The notes under the pieces are model-generated. The model was given only the letters and a program-made list of their open reading frames with translations, was not told the DNA's origin and searched no databases. The position numbers and the translations under genes were made by a program. A stretch of 64,000 bases of DNA from Hippopus hippopus (lineage: Eukaryota > Mollusca > Bivalvia > Cardiida > Cardiidae). Of this stretch, positions 9,120 through 17,875 are shown piece after piece; within the stretch, counting starts at the first letter, position 1, and each line of letters opens with the position of its first letter. The stretch is taken from positions 35,634,122 through 35,698,121 of the forward strand of contig OX328101.1 in the NCBI GenBank assembly GCA_946811185.2, given 5' to 3'.

Positions 9120-9600
9120 ATCTTCCCCGAAGAACAAAAAACACTAAAAATTGACTAAGTCCAACACCAGCTTTGCCTGAGAAAACCCATCTCAGGTAGC
9201 CAAACTAGCCAAAGCACCTCTCAAGGAGGGACAAACTGAAGACAGGGAGGGGTCTCTAGCGACACCTCACTGACTACAGCTACCTTTCCAAGGAGACCTT
9301 TCCAAGGAAACCTATCCTTACCACAGTCATCGAAAACACTGAAAATTGCCTAAGTCGAACGCCAATTTTGCCTGAGAAAAGCAATTCCTTCCCCAAAAAA
9401 GACTAAGTCCAACGTCATTTAGCCTGAGAAAAAACCCATCTCCGGTAGGCAAACCGGACACAGTTTTAGACCTCACTTGGCACAGCCCTCCCTAAAGAGC
9501 ACAGAAATCACTGAAAATGGGCTAAGTTCCACGCCAATTTCGCCTGAGAAAAGCAAAATTACTGAAAAAGACTAAGTCCACAGGACCATTCTTTCCCTGT
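9120..9600. repeat. Degenerate subterminal repeat cluster
   Basis: The phrase GACTAAGTCCAACGCCA followed by TTTGCCTGAGAAAA recurs about five times, often followed by CCATCTC-AGGTAGGCAAAC. The same phrase occurs in both TIRs (about 340-380 inverted, 11140-11230, 11430-11500). The cluster looks like TIR-type modules that have spread inward. No ORF was found from 9019 to 9890. Confidence 0.65.
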
Positions 9601-9894
9601 ATTCAATCAATTGTCCCATTTTCAGTGAACATAGTTCAAATATTTCGTAGTCAACATTCGTAGTCTTGCAACCTATAAAATCATTCACTAACACAATTAG
9701 AACTAGATCTAGTTCTAAAAAATAGATCTAAAATAGTTAAAAGCATAGATCGCATAAGAGAGGATCAAAGTTAGGGGAAAAAAGTCGTTTCGATAGATTC
9801 AGGGATACAGGGCATTTCATCAAGATTTTTTTCCTCTAAGGGTTACATTTAAAAGTTCATTGATATTGATCGCTGAGAATACATGGAACTTAGC

Positions 9895-10080
9895 ATGAAA
9901 CGCTGCCGCGGGAAATTATAGGTAGAAAATGACGTCAAAAGAAATACGCTTCAGCCAATCACTGCTTTTATTTAGCGCAACGTTCAATCTGATTGGACTG
10001 ACGTTGTGCGCAAGTCCGCCCGCAAAGCTTGCAGCGACGGCAGAGAAATCATTCGACTCTCAGCTCTCGAGTAGTGCGGA
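9895..10080 (+). promoter_or_regulatory. Promoter-like block, right TIR
   Basis: A perfect CRE (TGACGTCA, 9930-9937) is followed by AGCCAATCA, a TTTATTTA stretch, an inverted CCAAT (GATTGG) and an inverted repeat with arms GCGCAACGTT and GACGTTGTGCGC (about 9977-10012). The block is conserved with 1380-1550 and precedes the right-TIR gene. The promoter function is inferred. Confidence 0.5.
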
Positions 10081-10101
10081 TAACCAAGCATTAGCGGAAA
10101 A

Positions 10102-10726
10102 ATGGATTTCAACTAGGAAGATTTCTTTCCACAAGAAAACAATAGAGATATTCTATCGACAGCTATAAATTCAACACTCATCAACCCAACAACAGTATTG
10201 GACAACATTTTTGAAGAGGTGAGACGTTTGAATTCGAAACAAGATTCTGTCATGACATGCATTTTAGAAGAACTACAGACTTTCAATTAACATTTGGTGG
10301 AGATAAAGACTTTGAACGCAAACACCGAACAACTGAGCAGAAACATCGAGGCATTATGTCAGCAGAGGCAATATATTTCGCTTTCACCAGCTCCTGTGAA
10401 GATCCCGGTTGAATTTGACTTTGATCAAAGCAGTCTTCATAGGGTAGTAGACTCCATCGTATCTGTTGTAAAGAAAGAAAAACAGCCAAAGGAAAAACAA
10501 CCAAGAGCAACAAAACGAAAATCAGAGGATGACAATAGCCAGCTTCACAAAAAACAACGATTTGTCAGCAGCTACACAAAACCGGCATTGTCAGGACAGG
10601 GCAAATACGGAAAAAACATTGATGACTTCGATGACTTAAAAATAAAACAAAAAAGCCAAAGAAAAAGGATAAATGCTGCCACTAAAGGGAAAAACATACC
10701 AAGACGAGAAGGCAAACTGAAAAAAC
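10102..10726 (+). pseudogene. Right-TIR gene: coiled-coil protein with basic tail, two in-frame stops
   Basis: The start is probably ATG 10102 (MDFN then TAG). The same frame continues through a heptad-like helical region (LDNIFEEVRRLNSKQDSV), a TAA at about 10288, then EQLSRNIEALCQQRQ, an acidic patch and a Lys-rich nuclear-localisation-like segment (KRKSEDD, KKQRF). It ends in the basic tail shared with the left-TIR ORF (KGKNIPRREGK). The frame now reads through the hairpins to 11013, because no stop survives before them. Both stops are one substitution from a sense codon. A DNA- or chromatin-binding role is possible from composition, but the family is not recognised. Confidence 0.5.
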
Positions 10727-10761
10727 AGCCCTTTTCAGGGCTAACCCACCACCAAGAAAGA
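10727..10761 (+). terminator. Histone-type 3' end signal, right TIR (proximal)
   Basis: AGCCCTTTTCAGGGCT (10727-10742) forms a perfect 6-bp stem with TTTC loop, preceded by AAAAAAC and followed by AACCCACCAC and the purine box CAAGAAAGA (10753-10761). This matches the sea-urchin-type histone downstream layout almost exactly. Confidence 0.7.
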
Positions 10762-10789
10762 GTGATCTTTCTTCAAATTGTCAAATATC

Positions 10790-10824
10790 AGCCCTTTTCA
10801 GGGCTAACCCACCACCACGAAAGA
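10790..10824 (+). terminator. Histone-type 3' end signal, right TIR (distal)
   Basis: A second perfect AGCCCTTTTCAGGGCT lies at 10790-10805, followed by AACCCACCACC and ACGAAAGA (10817-10824). It duplicates the preceding signal with a 63-bp period. The same tandem pair occurs in the left TIR. Confidence 0.7.
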
Positions 10825-11580
10825 GTAATCTTTCTTCAAATTGTCATTTTTTCTTTTTTTAATGTTCAGACCAAAAAAAAAAAAAAGTCTAAGCCCAGCC
10901 CCTGGCCTCTGCCCGAAAAAAAGTCTAAGTCTAATGCTGAGAAAAGCAATTCCTTCCCCCCCAAAAGACTTAGTCCAACCCAACCCCTAGCCTCTGTCCC
11001 ACAAAATCAATGAAAAAAAGTCTAAGCCCATTCCCTGATCTCTGCTCAAAAACAATGAAAAGGGTCTAAGGAATCCTATCATAGGTAGACAAGTAGACAA
11101 TCTACCCTCAGCTTCCCTGAAGAGCGAAATCTTTCCCCAAACAGACTAAGTCCCACGCCAATTTTTACCTGAGAAAAGCAAAATCCTTCCCCCAAAACAG
11201 ACTAAGTCCTACGCCAATTTTGCCTGGAAAAAACCCATCATAGATAGCCATCCTTTTCCTCAGCAGTCACTAGAGATCCCCCTCTCTGTCTCCAGTTTTC
11301 TCCCTTCCACGGGACTCCAATCTAAGTGCAAAAGCCACTCTCGGATGGGAAACCTGATGCAAGGGAGAGAACTCTGGTGTCAGTTCACTGACTAAAGCTT
11401 TTCCCCGATCAGCAGAAAAACACTGAAAAAGACTAAGTACCAAACCATTTTTTGCCTGAGTCCACCCTCGGTTAGGCAAACTATGTACCAATCCCCTCTC
11501 AGAGCAGGTAGTCTAGGTACCCAAAAAAAATCAAAGCACGGACTGAAGAATGGCGTAGAATGGGGGTCAGCGTTGCACAT

Positions 11581-11626
11581 TTTGTACCCAGTTTGCCTGT
11601 CCGAGGGTAGGCAAACTGGGTACAAA
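11581..11626. repeat. Large perfect-arm palindrome in right TIR
   Basis: Arms TTTGTACCCAGTTTGCC and GGCAAACTGGGTACAAA surround a 12-nt centre. Related palindromes with the core GCCTACC...GGTAGGC or TTACC...GGTAA occur at 93-119, about 326-352, 11462-11490 (half), 11715-11745 and 11944-11983. They may be replication, hairpin-end or protein-binding modules. Confidence 0.7.
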
Positions 11627-11810
11627 CCAACATACCGTCTGATCTTTGATCTATAATGTACGATCCACAGGATGTATTTTACATGAGCGAAAGACCGGTC
11701 GTTGAGCGACCGTGCCCAGTTTACCTATCTCGGGTGGGTAAACTCGAGACAAATTCGTTTCCATGGTTACCAGGAAGTCACGTGACTTTCCTAAGTCCCG
11801 CAAACTGGGT

Positions 11811-12060
11811 ACAATCTTTTCCTGATTTGACCCCTGGTTCCCTGCTCACTGTTTCCCAACCCGCCGCATACTTGTCGGGAACCATGGCCATGTTACTAAA
11901 AATAGATTTGTAACTGTAGAATGGCTCAAAATTTGCACATTTAGTCCCCGTATTGCCTACCTCAGGGTAGGCAATACAGGGACCAGCTCCACATTTTTAC
12001 CAAAAATCCCACTCAGGGTAGGAAGCATAGGGACGGGACGTCCAGCCACGTCCCTATACT
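11811..12060. repeat. Possible outermost right end of the element
   Basis: Beyond the similarity to the left TIR, two further palindromic modules of the same design occur: 11944-11983, with arms around TATTGCCTAC/GTAGGCAATA, and 12006-12060, with CATAGGGACGGGACG and CGTCCCTATACTCCC. Read from the right, the sequence at 12059 begins AGTATAGGGACG, and Polinton ends often begin AG. The left counterpart would lie before the window. Confidence 0.35.
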
Positions 12061-12479
12061 CCCTACCATTACTGCTGTCGTTAAAAGTCTGGATTGTATG
12101 GTAAAGGCTTAAAAGAAGACAAAAGGAGTTAATTGAAAGGAATGAAATGAACACAGTGGAATCAAAGTACTCAAACACTTTTTAAACTGCTCATATACGA
12201 CATTGACACCTGGTCAGATAGAGCAGTGACACGTGTGATAGAGATAATTAGTATGTCAAATTGTGAATGATCATTTTACTCAGATCGTTAAAGCTTCGTG
12301 TCAAACACCTTTATCAACACATTAAACCTCCATAAAACTATATTTTGGCCTAGAAAATATCTTTAGTGGGAGGTTGAATTTTGTAGGGATTTTGTTTTTT
12401 ATACTTCACCGTGTACTCCTAGTAGGGGGAAACTCACAAAAAATACCACAGATCTGTTGTATAAAATGAGCCATGCTCT
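12060..12479. other. Non-coding flank
   Basis: AT-rich DNA with no gene or recognised repeat. Confidence 0.4.
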
Positions 12480-12715
12480 TTGAAAAGGGGTTTAAATGCA
12501 CCTGAAAAAGTTTCGATCCATGTCGGCCTGCGCAGTCCGAGCAGGCTGACATGGGTCGAGACTCTTTGTTATCTTTAATTTTTCTAGATGTAAAAGGGCA
12601 ATTTTACCTCAGGCTTTAGTTGTTTGATAAACTAGAAAAACTTTATGATTTCATAATTATAAAATGACTTGCTTGGTATAATGCATCACGGAGATGCATT
12701 TAACTCCCTTTTTCC
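12480..12715. mobile_element. MITE of the AAAGGGG-TTTAA-TGCA family
   Basis: The ends are complementary: GAAAAGGGGTTTAAATGCA on the left, and TGCATTTAACTCCCTTTTTCC on the right. An internal palindrome, with arms around GATCCATGTCGGCCTGC, lies near 12515-12560. Relatives with the same end and inner phrases (CAAGCAGGTC/ATCATAT, TGTAGAAAATT-ACC) lie at about 20040-20260, 22115-22330, 49860-49970 and 60250-60500. Confidence 0.6.
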
Positions 12716-13126
12716 AGAACATGTCTCAAATGTATCTATCCTTTACGAGGGCTGTTCGATAAATTCGTGGAATTTTGTTGTAAAAACCACACTTTTTGAT
12801 ATATAGAGCTAAACTCTTGCCTATAATACAATGAATGTATTGTAAACTTGATGTAAAAATTTTGCAGTTTTAAAACATTTGTAACGAAATATATGCGTAA
12901 CCATAGGAACCCATGTAAAGCGCATTGCCGGGCTCCGATTTTTTTCGATTTCAAACATACTGTTTTGTGTGAAACAAACATTTTAAAGAGTCTGAAAATG
13001 GCGCCAATTATACAGACGTTGAAATGACATCATGACGTCATTTCCGCAAAACAACATCACTGTTGAACTTCCGCTAACTGCGATAATATACTTTTTGTCG
13101 CGTCAGTGCTGGGTAATTTAGACGCA

Positions 13127-14386
13127 ATGACGTCTTCTGTGGATGTTGAATGACGCGCAATAATAAATTTCTGTGTCGGACTCGGTAAATGACCAAAAGA
13201 AACCATAGAATTGATTAAGGAGTCAACGACTTCAAGTTGCTGTAGTACTTCATTTGTCTGTAAGTGGCATAAGCGATTCAGGAATGGAAGAACAGCGCTT
13301 GAAGATGATCCTCGGGTAGGACGGCCGGCTAGTGTAACTACGTCACTTTTGGATATTGTGCGTAAAAAGGTGAATAACGACCGGCGGGTCACAGTGCGTG
13401 CCATATCGGAAGAGTTAGGTGTGTCTTGCTCCGCTGTACATCATATTCTTACAAAGTATCAAGGAATGACCAAAGTGAGCGCACGCTGGGTGCCAGACTT
13501 CTTTAGGATACAGAGAAGGAGCGGCGGGTAACGTGTTCAATTGAGTTTTTACGCCGATTTGAACTTGAAGGAGATCGATTTTTAGACCGCATAATAACTG
13601 TTGATGAAACATGGATCCATCATTACGATCCCGAAACAAAGTTGGAATCAAGCGTATGGAAGACCCCTAGATCACCAGCACCAAAGAAAGCGCGGGTTAA
13701 ACGCAGTATGGGGAAAGAGATGTTTATCTACTTCATGGACCGCAAAGGGATGATCTTGGAACACAAAGTTAAAGATGGCCGCACGGTGAACACAGATTAT
13801 TATTCAAAGGTATTTCTTTCTTTTTATGCTAAACTAAAATATACCAGTAGAACTGAAATCGAAAAAAGGAATATGGAAAAAAAAAAAACTAAAGTGTCAT
13901 TTCAATAATTACAAAATAAAAAAAACACACAAACAATGTTTTAACAACAATGTTTCAACACAATATTCAACAATTCCCTTTTCATTGCAGGTGTTACACC
14001 GTGACCTGGTTGATGCACTCACTCGGAAGCGACCAGACTTGGATCTATGCGATGTAATATTTCATCAAGACAACGCGCCGGCTCACCGTGCCTCATCAAC
14101 AATGTTGGAAATCAGCCTGATCGGATTCCAAATTCTGGAGCATCCACCTTATTCACCCGATTTGGCCCCCATGGATTTCCGGGTCTTTCCTGAAATTAAG
14201 GCGAGCTTACGCGGCCAGAAATTCGACTCATTACAGGAACTGCGTCGTGCTACCAGGGGTGTAATTCGATCCTTCAACAGTGATTGGTATAAAGACACAT
14301 TTAACATGTGGGTCTCAAGACACCGAAAATGTGTGAACATTCAAGGGGATTTTGTAGAAAAAGTACGCCGATCGCTTGACTTGTAA
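13127..14386 (+). pseudogene. Mariner transposase (DD34D), with intron, stops and a frameshift
   Basis: The frame begins at ATG 13127. It shows the N-terminal helix-turn-helix pair (WHKRFRNGRTALEDDPRVGRP and the second HTH around TVRAISEELGVSCSAVHHIL), the catalytic Asp motifs TVDETWIHHYDP and FHQDNAPAHR, and YSPDLAPMDF, where the third Asp lies 34 residues after the second. It ends LDL-TAA at 14386. Two in-frame TGA codons lie near 13151 and 13187, and a one-base frameshift near 13503 breaks the first exon. A 181-bp GT-AG segment (13810-13990) must be removed to keep the frame. It would cut and join element ends at TA, but this copy cannot encode an active enzyme. Confidence 0.9.
13810..13990 (+). 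other. Apparent GT-AG intron within the mariner transposase
   Basis: GTATTTCTTTC begins directly after a Lys codon (AAG) and CTTTTCATTGCAG ends directly before GTG TTA CAC. Removing 181 bp joins DYYSK to VLHRDLVDAL exactly where mariner proteins are continuous. The insert is AT-rich with a pyrimidine tract before AG. Confidence 0.85.
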
Positions 14387-14680
14387 TGACGTTGACGTTA
14401 TTTATTCATATCTGGAGCCCGGCAATGTACGTTCACTTGTCTTTTGTAATCAGTTGTTAAAAATGTTTCTCTTTATGTATTTAAATGAAATTTGCAGGAG
14501 TTTTCAGATATAGATAAATTAATACGTATACCAAATATGAACGTAACTGGTCTCCTAGTTCCATTTTAACAACAAAATTCCACGAATTTATCGAACAGCC
14601 CTCGTATTACGCAATAACGGCCATCCCCGTGACAAACGGGATAAGACATTTTACAGAGAACTATAAAAAAGGTGGAACAC

Positions 14681-14732
14681 TTCTCAGTTTTCTATATTTG
14701 CGTAGCTTCTCAGTTTTCTATATTTGCGTAGC
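14681..14732. repeat. Exact 26-bp tandem duplication
   Basis: Two identical units begin TTCTCAGTTTTCTATATTTG and end CGTAGC. Confidence 0.9.
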
Positions 14733-14846
14733 TTACTTCTATCTATATCTGAGTTTCAAAGCCAGTTTTGCAAGCGAATATAAGAACATTATCCGTGTTT
14801 TTAAGGCTTTCATAAAAATTGCGAATCTGTTTGTATAACCGTTTAA

Positions 14847-15036
14847 CCTTTAACCAGACGATAAAATTGTAGACTTTTCCAAATGGGAAGTGCTTGCAGA
14901 CGACAGTTTGAATGTGGCTCAAATGATGGAATTTATCTTTGATAGGGATGAAAACATTGTGGGAAAAGGAGAAAATGCTGTTTTCAAAATGCTTCTTTTT
15001 CAGGGTCGTTAAAACTCAGGATTGTGTGGTAAAGGG
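14847..15036. mobile_element. piggyBac-like MITE (TTAA-flanked, CCCTTTACC ends)
   Basis: TTAA precedes (14843-14846) and follows (15037-15040). The ends are CCTTTAACCAG and GTGTGGTAAAGGG. The centre carries GAAAACATTGTGGGAAAAGG and AGAAAATGCTG, as in other copies of the family (35408-35642, 46790-47007, 51701-51901 and others). TTAA target choice with CCC ends is the piggyBac signature. No transposase is encoded. Confidence 0.7.
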
Positions 15037-15443
15037 TTAAAATGGCAAAAAACTGCAAATGAATTTATCACTAAAAGTTCTATTGAATATGTGGAAATAC
15101 CTTGTAATCTCACATTTATACTTCGCGAGAGTTTTTAGTAATCCATCTGTACTTTGAAATTTCTTCATCTTTGTTTGTGTTCCATTAAATCTCATCCTGA
15201 CGTTCGCGATAATAGATGTATTTTGCGGACAGTGTAAAGCAAGATCAGCCTGCACATACGTGCAGTCTGATCCTACTCTTCACTCTCCACTGCTTTTTCA
15301 GTAGTCTTGTTCATGTAAACCCGATTTAATAATTCTAAATGTAACTTTTATTTCTCGTCAACAATTAAATATTCGGCAGTATAGGGGTTAGCCACTTTAA
15401 GACGTTACTGTATTGAAATAATGTTTGTTTGTTTTTTACGCAG

Positions 15444-15706
15444 GAAAACTGTTACTGTTGGACTTTCCATTAGCAAAGAAGTGTATATTTGGACCCTGTG
15501 CCCCTTACACCTACAGACTATCTGGGCCCTGCTGCTGGGACGGGGCCAGAAATGCCATAATGACGCTGATGGACCGTATATATTACCCACTCAACCCGAA
15601 CTATTTGCAAGAACAGACCAAGAAGTCGTTATTACCGCTGAAAATAGTAAAATTAGTAATCAGTTTCATTGCAATACGGTTGTTTTTGTACCACTTATTT
15701 AGCTAA
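15444..15706 (+). CDS. Terminal exon of a flavin-containing monooxygenase (orphan in this window)
   Basis: After an acceptor (TTTTTTACGCAG at 15432-15443), a frame of about 87 codons runs to TAA 15704-15706. It contains FGPCAPYTYRLSGPCCWDGA followed by RNAIMTLMDR. This is the C-terminal signature of class B flavin monooxygenases (FMO), enzymes that oxidise N- and S-containing nucleophiles at the ER using FAD and NADPH. The exon ends in a hydrophobic, basic tail (LVISFIAIRLFLYHLFS) like the ER anchor of FMOs. No upstream FMO exon with the Rossmann GxGxxG motifs was found in the window. Either the rest lies before position 1, with the Polinton-like element and mariner in an intron, or the exon is a relic. 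Its frame is intact. Confidence 0.7.
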
Positions 15707-17222
15707 CTGAAAACTTCCGCACTCTATCTACTCTCTTGCCGGTGAAAATATTGTGTAAAAGGGAGAAAATGCAGGTAACCAGCATTTTTTCTTTTTCTAA
15801 TTAATAATTTTTTATCTTTTGAAAGACAAATCCAGGCACTCGATCCACATTTCTTCCTGGTGAATGAAGATATTCAGCAAGGCAACTTTTGCAAAAGGAC
15901 CAATATTTTGGTGGCTACATTTAAGCTTTATCAATTAATTGTTTTGAATCAAAGTCAACCAAAATCAGACTACATTTACATGCAGGCTGATTTTGGAATT
16001 GTATCAATTCAGTCCGATGTTGGCCTTTCCCCATTACATTCGGAATTGCAATCTTAGACCTATTCTGAATAAGGAAGGTTACACAATTTTTTATTGGCTT
16101 GGCCATTTTTGCGGCGACACAATTAGACTAATTTTCAAGCATATTTTTATTTTCCGAATAACTCAAATTTTGATTTTCATTCCCATATGGTTTAGCTTAT
16201 CAGAAATTGTATTATTTGCTTAGTTTCTTAGAATTAGACTAGGAATATATATAGTTTAGAATGGTTGGTGAATACAGGCAAGGATGTTGAATGCGGATGA
16301 CGTGATACGCAAAAAATACATTTCACTATGTGTCGAACTTACGACATTGTAGCATTAATGCTGTTTGTTATTCGCCTTGGACGGACCGGACGTATGGATT
16401 ATTATGTCTGGGAAAATAGAACATGGGACCCGTACAGTTTATGTACTTAAATGGCAATAGTGTGTCACCTGGCAAGGTTTAAACAATTTAGACTTTAACT
16501 AGAACAGATGTAAATCGGGGCTTAAATAAATAATGTACATGGTTCATTCTACATTTTTTCAGCACCTCTTGCCCCTGGTCTTTTTTTGCTCAAATGGCCA
16601 TGTAACACACCAATAATTGGTTCTAACTCATGCAGCACTTTAAGAAAAATATGTAAAAGATGTCATTGACATTAAGTCATTTCACCTTACAGTCTTATTT
16701 TCATCTGTTTTTTTCTCTCTCAAACATTCATACAGGGCCAACATGGAAAACTATTTTTAATGGACTTTTTTGTATCCATTGTGATCTGAAAGCATTACGT
16801 TTAAACCCAAACCTAAGGAAGATACTGATAATTGAATCGCAACTTAATTAAAGAAATCTTTGGACATTCCAATAAAACAGGATTTTTCAGGAAAGAAATA
16901 GTCCTCAAGATCCATTTTCAATGATGAATACCATGATCTAAAATCTTATTTGATTTATTTTATTCGAAATTGATATTCGTGTTTCGTGCATGTCTAAAAC
17001 TACTTGAATTTGGTCCGTTAGGTGAATGACCGTAAGCCCAAATACTCTGATTAAAAAGTGAAAAATGTAAATCTTCAGTTTTGACTCGCTGCAGTACACT
17101 TTTCCTATTCAAGAAATGGCATAGGTAAATGCCTGTGTAAAATCACTCACCTTACATGACGTAAGTGTTTAGACTTTTTTTGAGGTGTGAATGCTGGAAA
17201 AAAAAATAGAATGACCCACATA
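15707..17222. other. Non-coding, AT-rich
   Basis: It holds a fragment of the TTAA MITE family at about 15735-15800 (GAAAATGCAGGTAACCAGCA) and otherwise nothing recognisable. No coding signature was found. Confidence 0.5.
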
Positions 17223-17363
17223 GGATCTGACATGAGTTGGCATTTGAGCTAAAATTAAACGAGTCTAGAAAAATGTTATCAAGCAAGCCTTTGGTGAACT
17301 TAACAATTTTGCCGAGGCAACTTAGATAAAAATTTACCTCAAATGCCAACGGATGTTAGATTC
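17223..17363. mobile_element. Short foldback MITE (GGATCTGACATGAGTTGGCA ends)
   Basis: The left end GGATCTGACATGAGTTGGCA is complementary, with few mismatches, to the right end TGCCAACGGATGTTAGATTC. About 140 bp long. A relative lies at 18697-18844, and half-copies at about 18440-18480 and 36960-37000. Confidence 0.65.
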
Positions 17364-17839
17364 TTTTTATTACATGACTGTTTCCCCAGAATTATAGTTC
17401 ATGATGTTCATGTGTTAAAGCATAGGCCTACATATGCATGTACTCATGTTGAAATTCAACGATTCGCTTTTTTGACAGGTGTGTATATCACAAACGAAAT
17501 AAAAATTTTCAGAGAAAAAAGCCTAACTACAACGGTTTTGCTTTGAATCTATAAATGATAAAATTTGCAGTTTTGTCATAATCATCAATTTTACAGAGAA
17601 ATCTAAGTCGAGAAAACGCCACTATTTAGCTATCTCAAACACGTGTAAGGTACAAAAAAAATGTAATAGCTGTATCACATTGAAAATAAGGGTAGTTATG
17701 TGATTGAAATGATATATTAAATTTCAAATTATTCATATAAAAGTTGTCTGAATTCTATAAGTCGCATTATAAGTGTTTTCGTATTGGACCCTTGTTAAAT
17801 AGTGAGTGACACAATATTGTCATTTAAAGATACATCTCT

Positions 17840-17875
<36 letters not shown>

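Larger units (their letters stand above)
9895..11810. repeat. Right terminal inverted repeat of the Polinton-like element
   Basis: This segment is complementary to about 36-1550. It is longer than the left copy and holds its own gene (10102-10726), two histone-type signals and a palindrome-rich outer part. The outermost shared block (11690-11805) contains the perfect palindrome GACCGGTC within GAAAGACCGGTCGTTGAGCG, and CACGTGAC. Confidence 0.8.
1..12060. mobile_element. Decayed Polinton/Maverick-like (adintovirus-like) integrated element
   Basis: A block of structural and mobility genes on the minus strand (about 1969-9018) lies between two long inverted repeats (about 36-1550 and 9895-11810). 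Recognisable parts are a packaging ATPase, a retroviral-type integrase with chromodomain, a hexon-like capsid protein, a second structural protein and small basic proteins. This gene set is characteristic of Polintons and adintoviruses. No protein-primed DNA polymerase B and no adenain-like protease was found, and at about 12 kb the element is shorter than typical 15-20 kb Polintons. Nearly every gene carries stops or frameshifts, so the copy is dead. The left end lies at or beyond position 1. The right end is either near 11,810, where TIR similarity stops, or near 12,059, after further palindromes of the same type. Confidence 0.8.
12746..14604 (+). mobile_element. Mariner (Tc1/mariner superfamily) element with perfect 36-bp TIRs
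   Basis: The first 36 bases, beginning CGAGGGCTGTTCGATAAATT, are exactly repeated in inverted form at the other end. TA flanks both sides (12744-12745 and 14605-14606), as expected for this superfamily. Length is 1859 bp, longer than a standard 1.3-kb mariner. The extra length comes from 5' and 3' non-coding parts and an intron-like insert. Perfect TIRs suggest a young insertion, yet the transposase gene is broken. Confidence 0.9.

Noticed and set aside
9019..9890. Remnant of a DNA polymerase B gene
   Set aside because: No palm or exonuclease motif was found in any frame. The stretch is made of TIR-like repeats.
10743..11013. C-terminal half of the 239-codon ORF in the right TIR
   Set aside because: The protein sequence after the hairpin simply translates the two stem-loop repeats and TIR repeats. 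The true gene most likely ended before 10727.
13057..13404. Minus-strand ORF opposite the mariner transposase
   Set aside because: It is the antisense shadow of the HTH region of the transposase.
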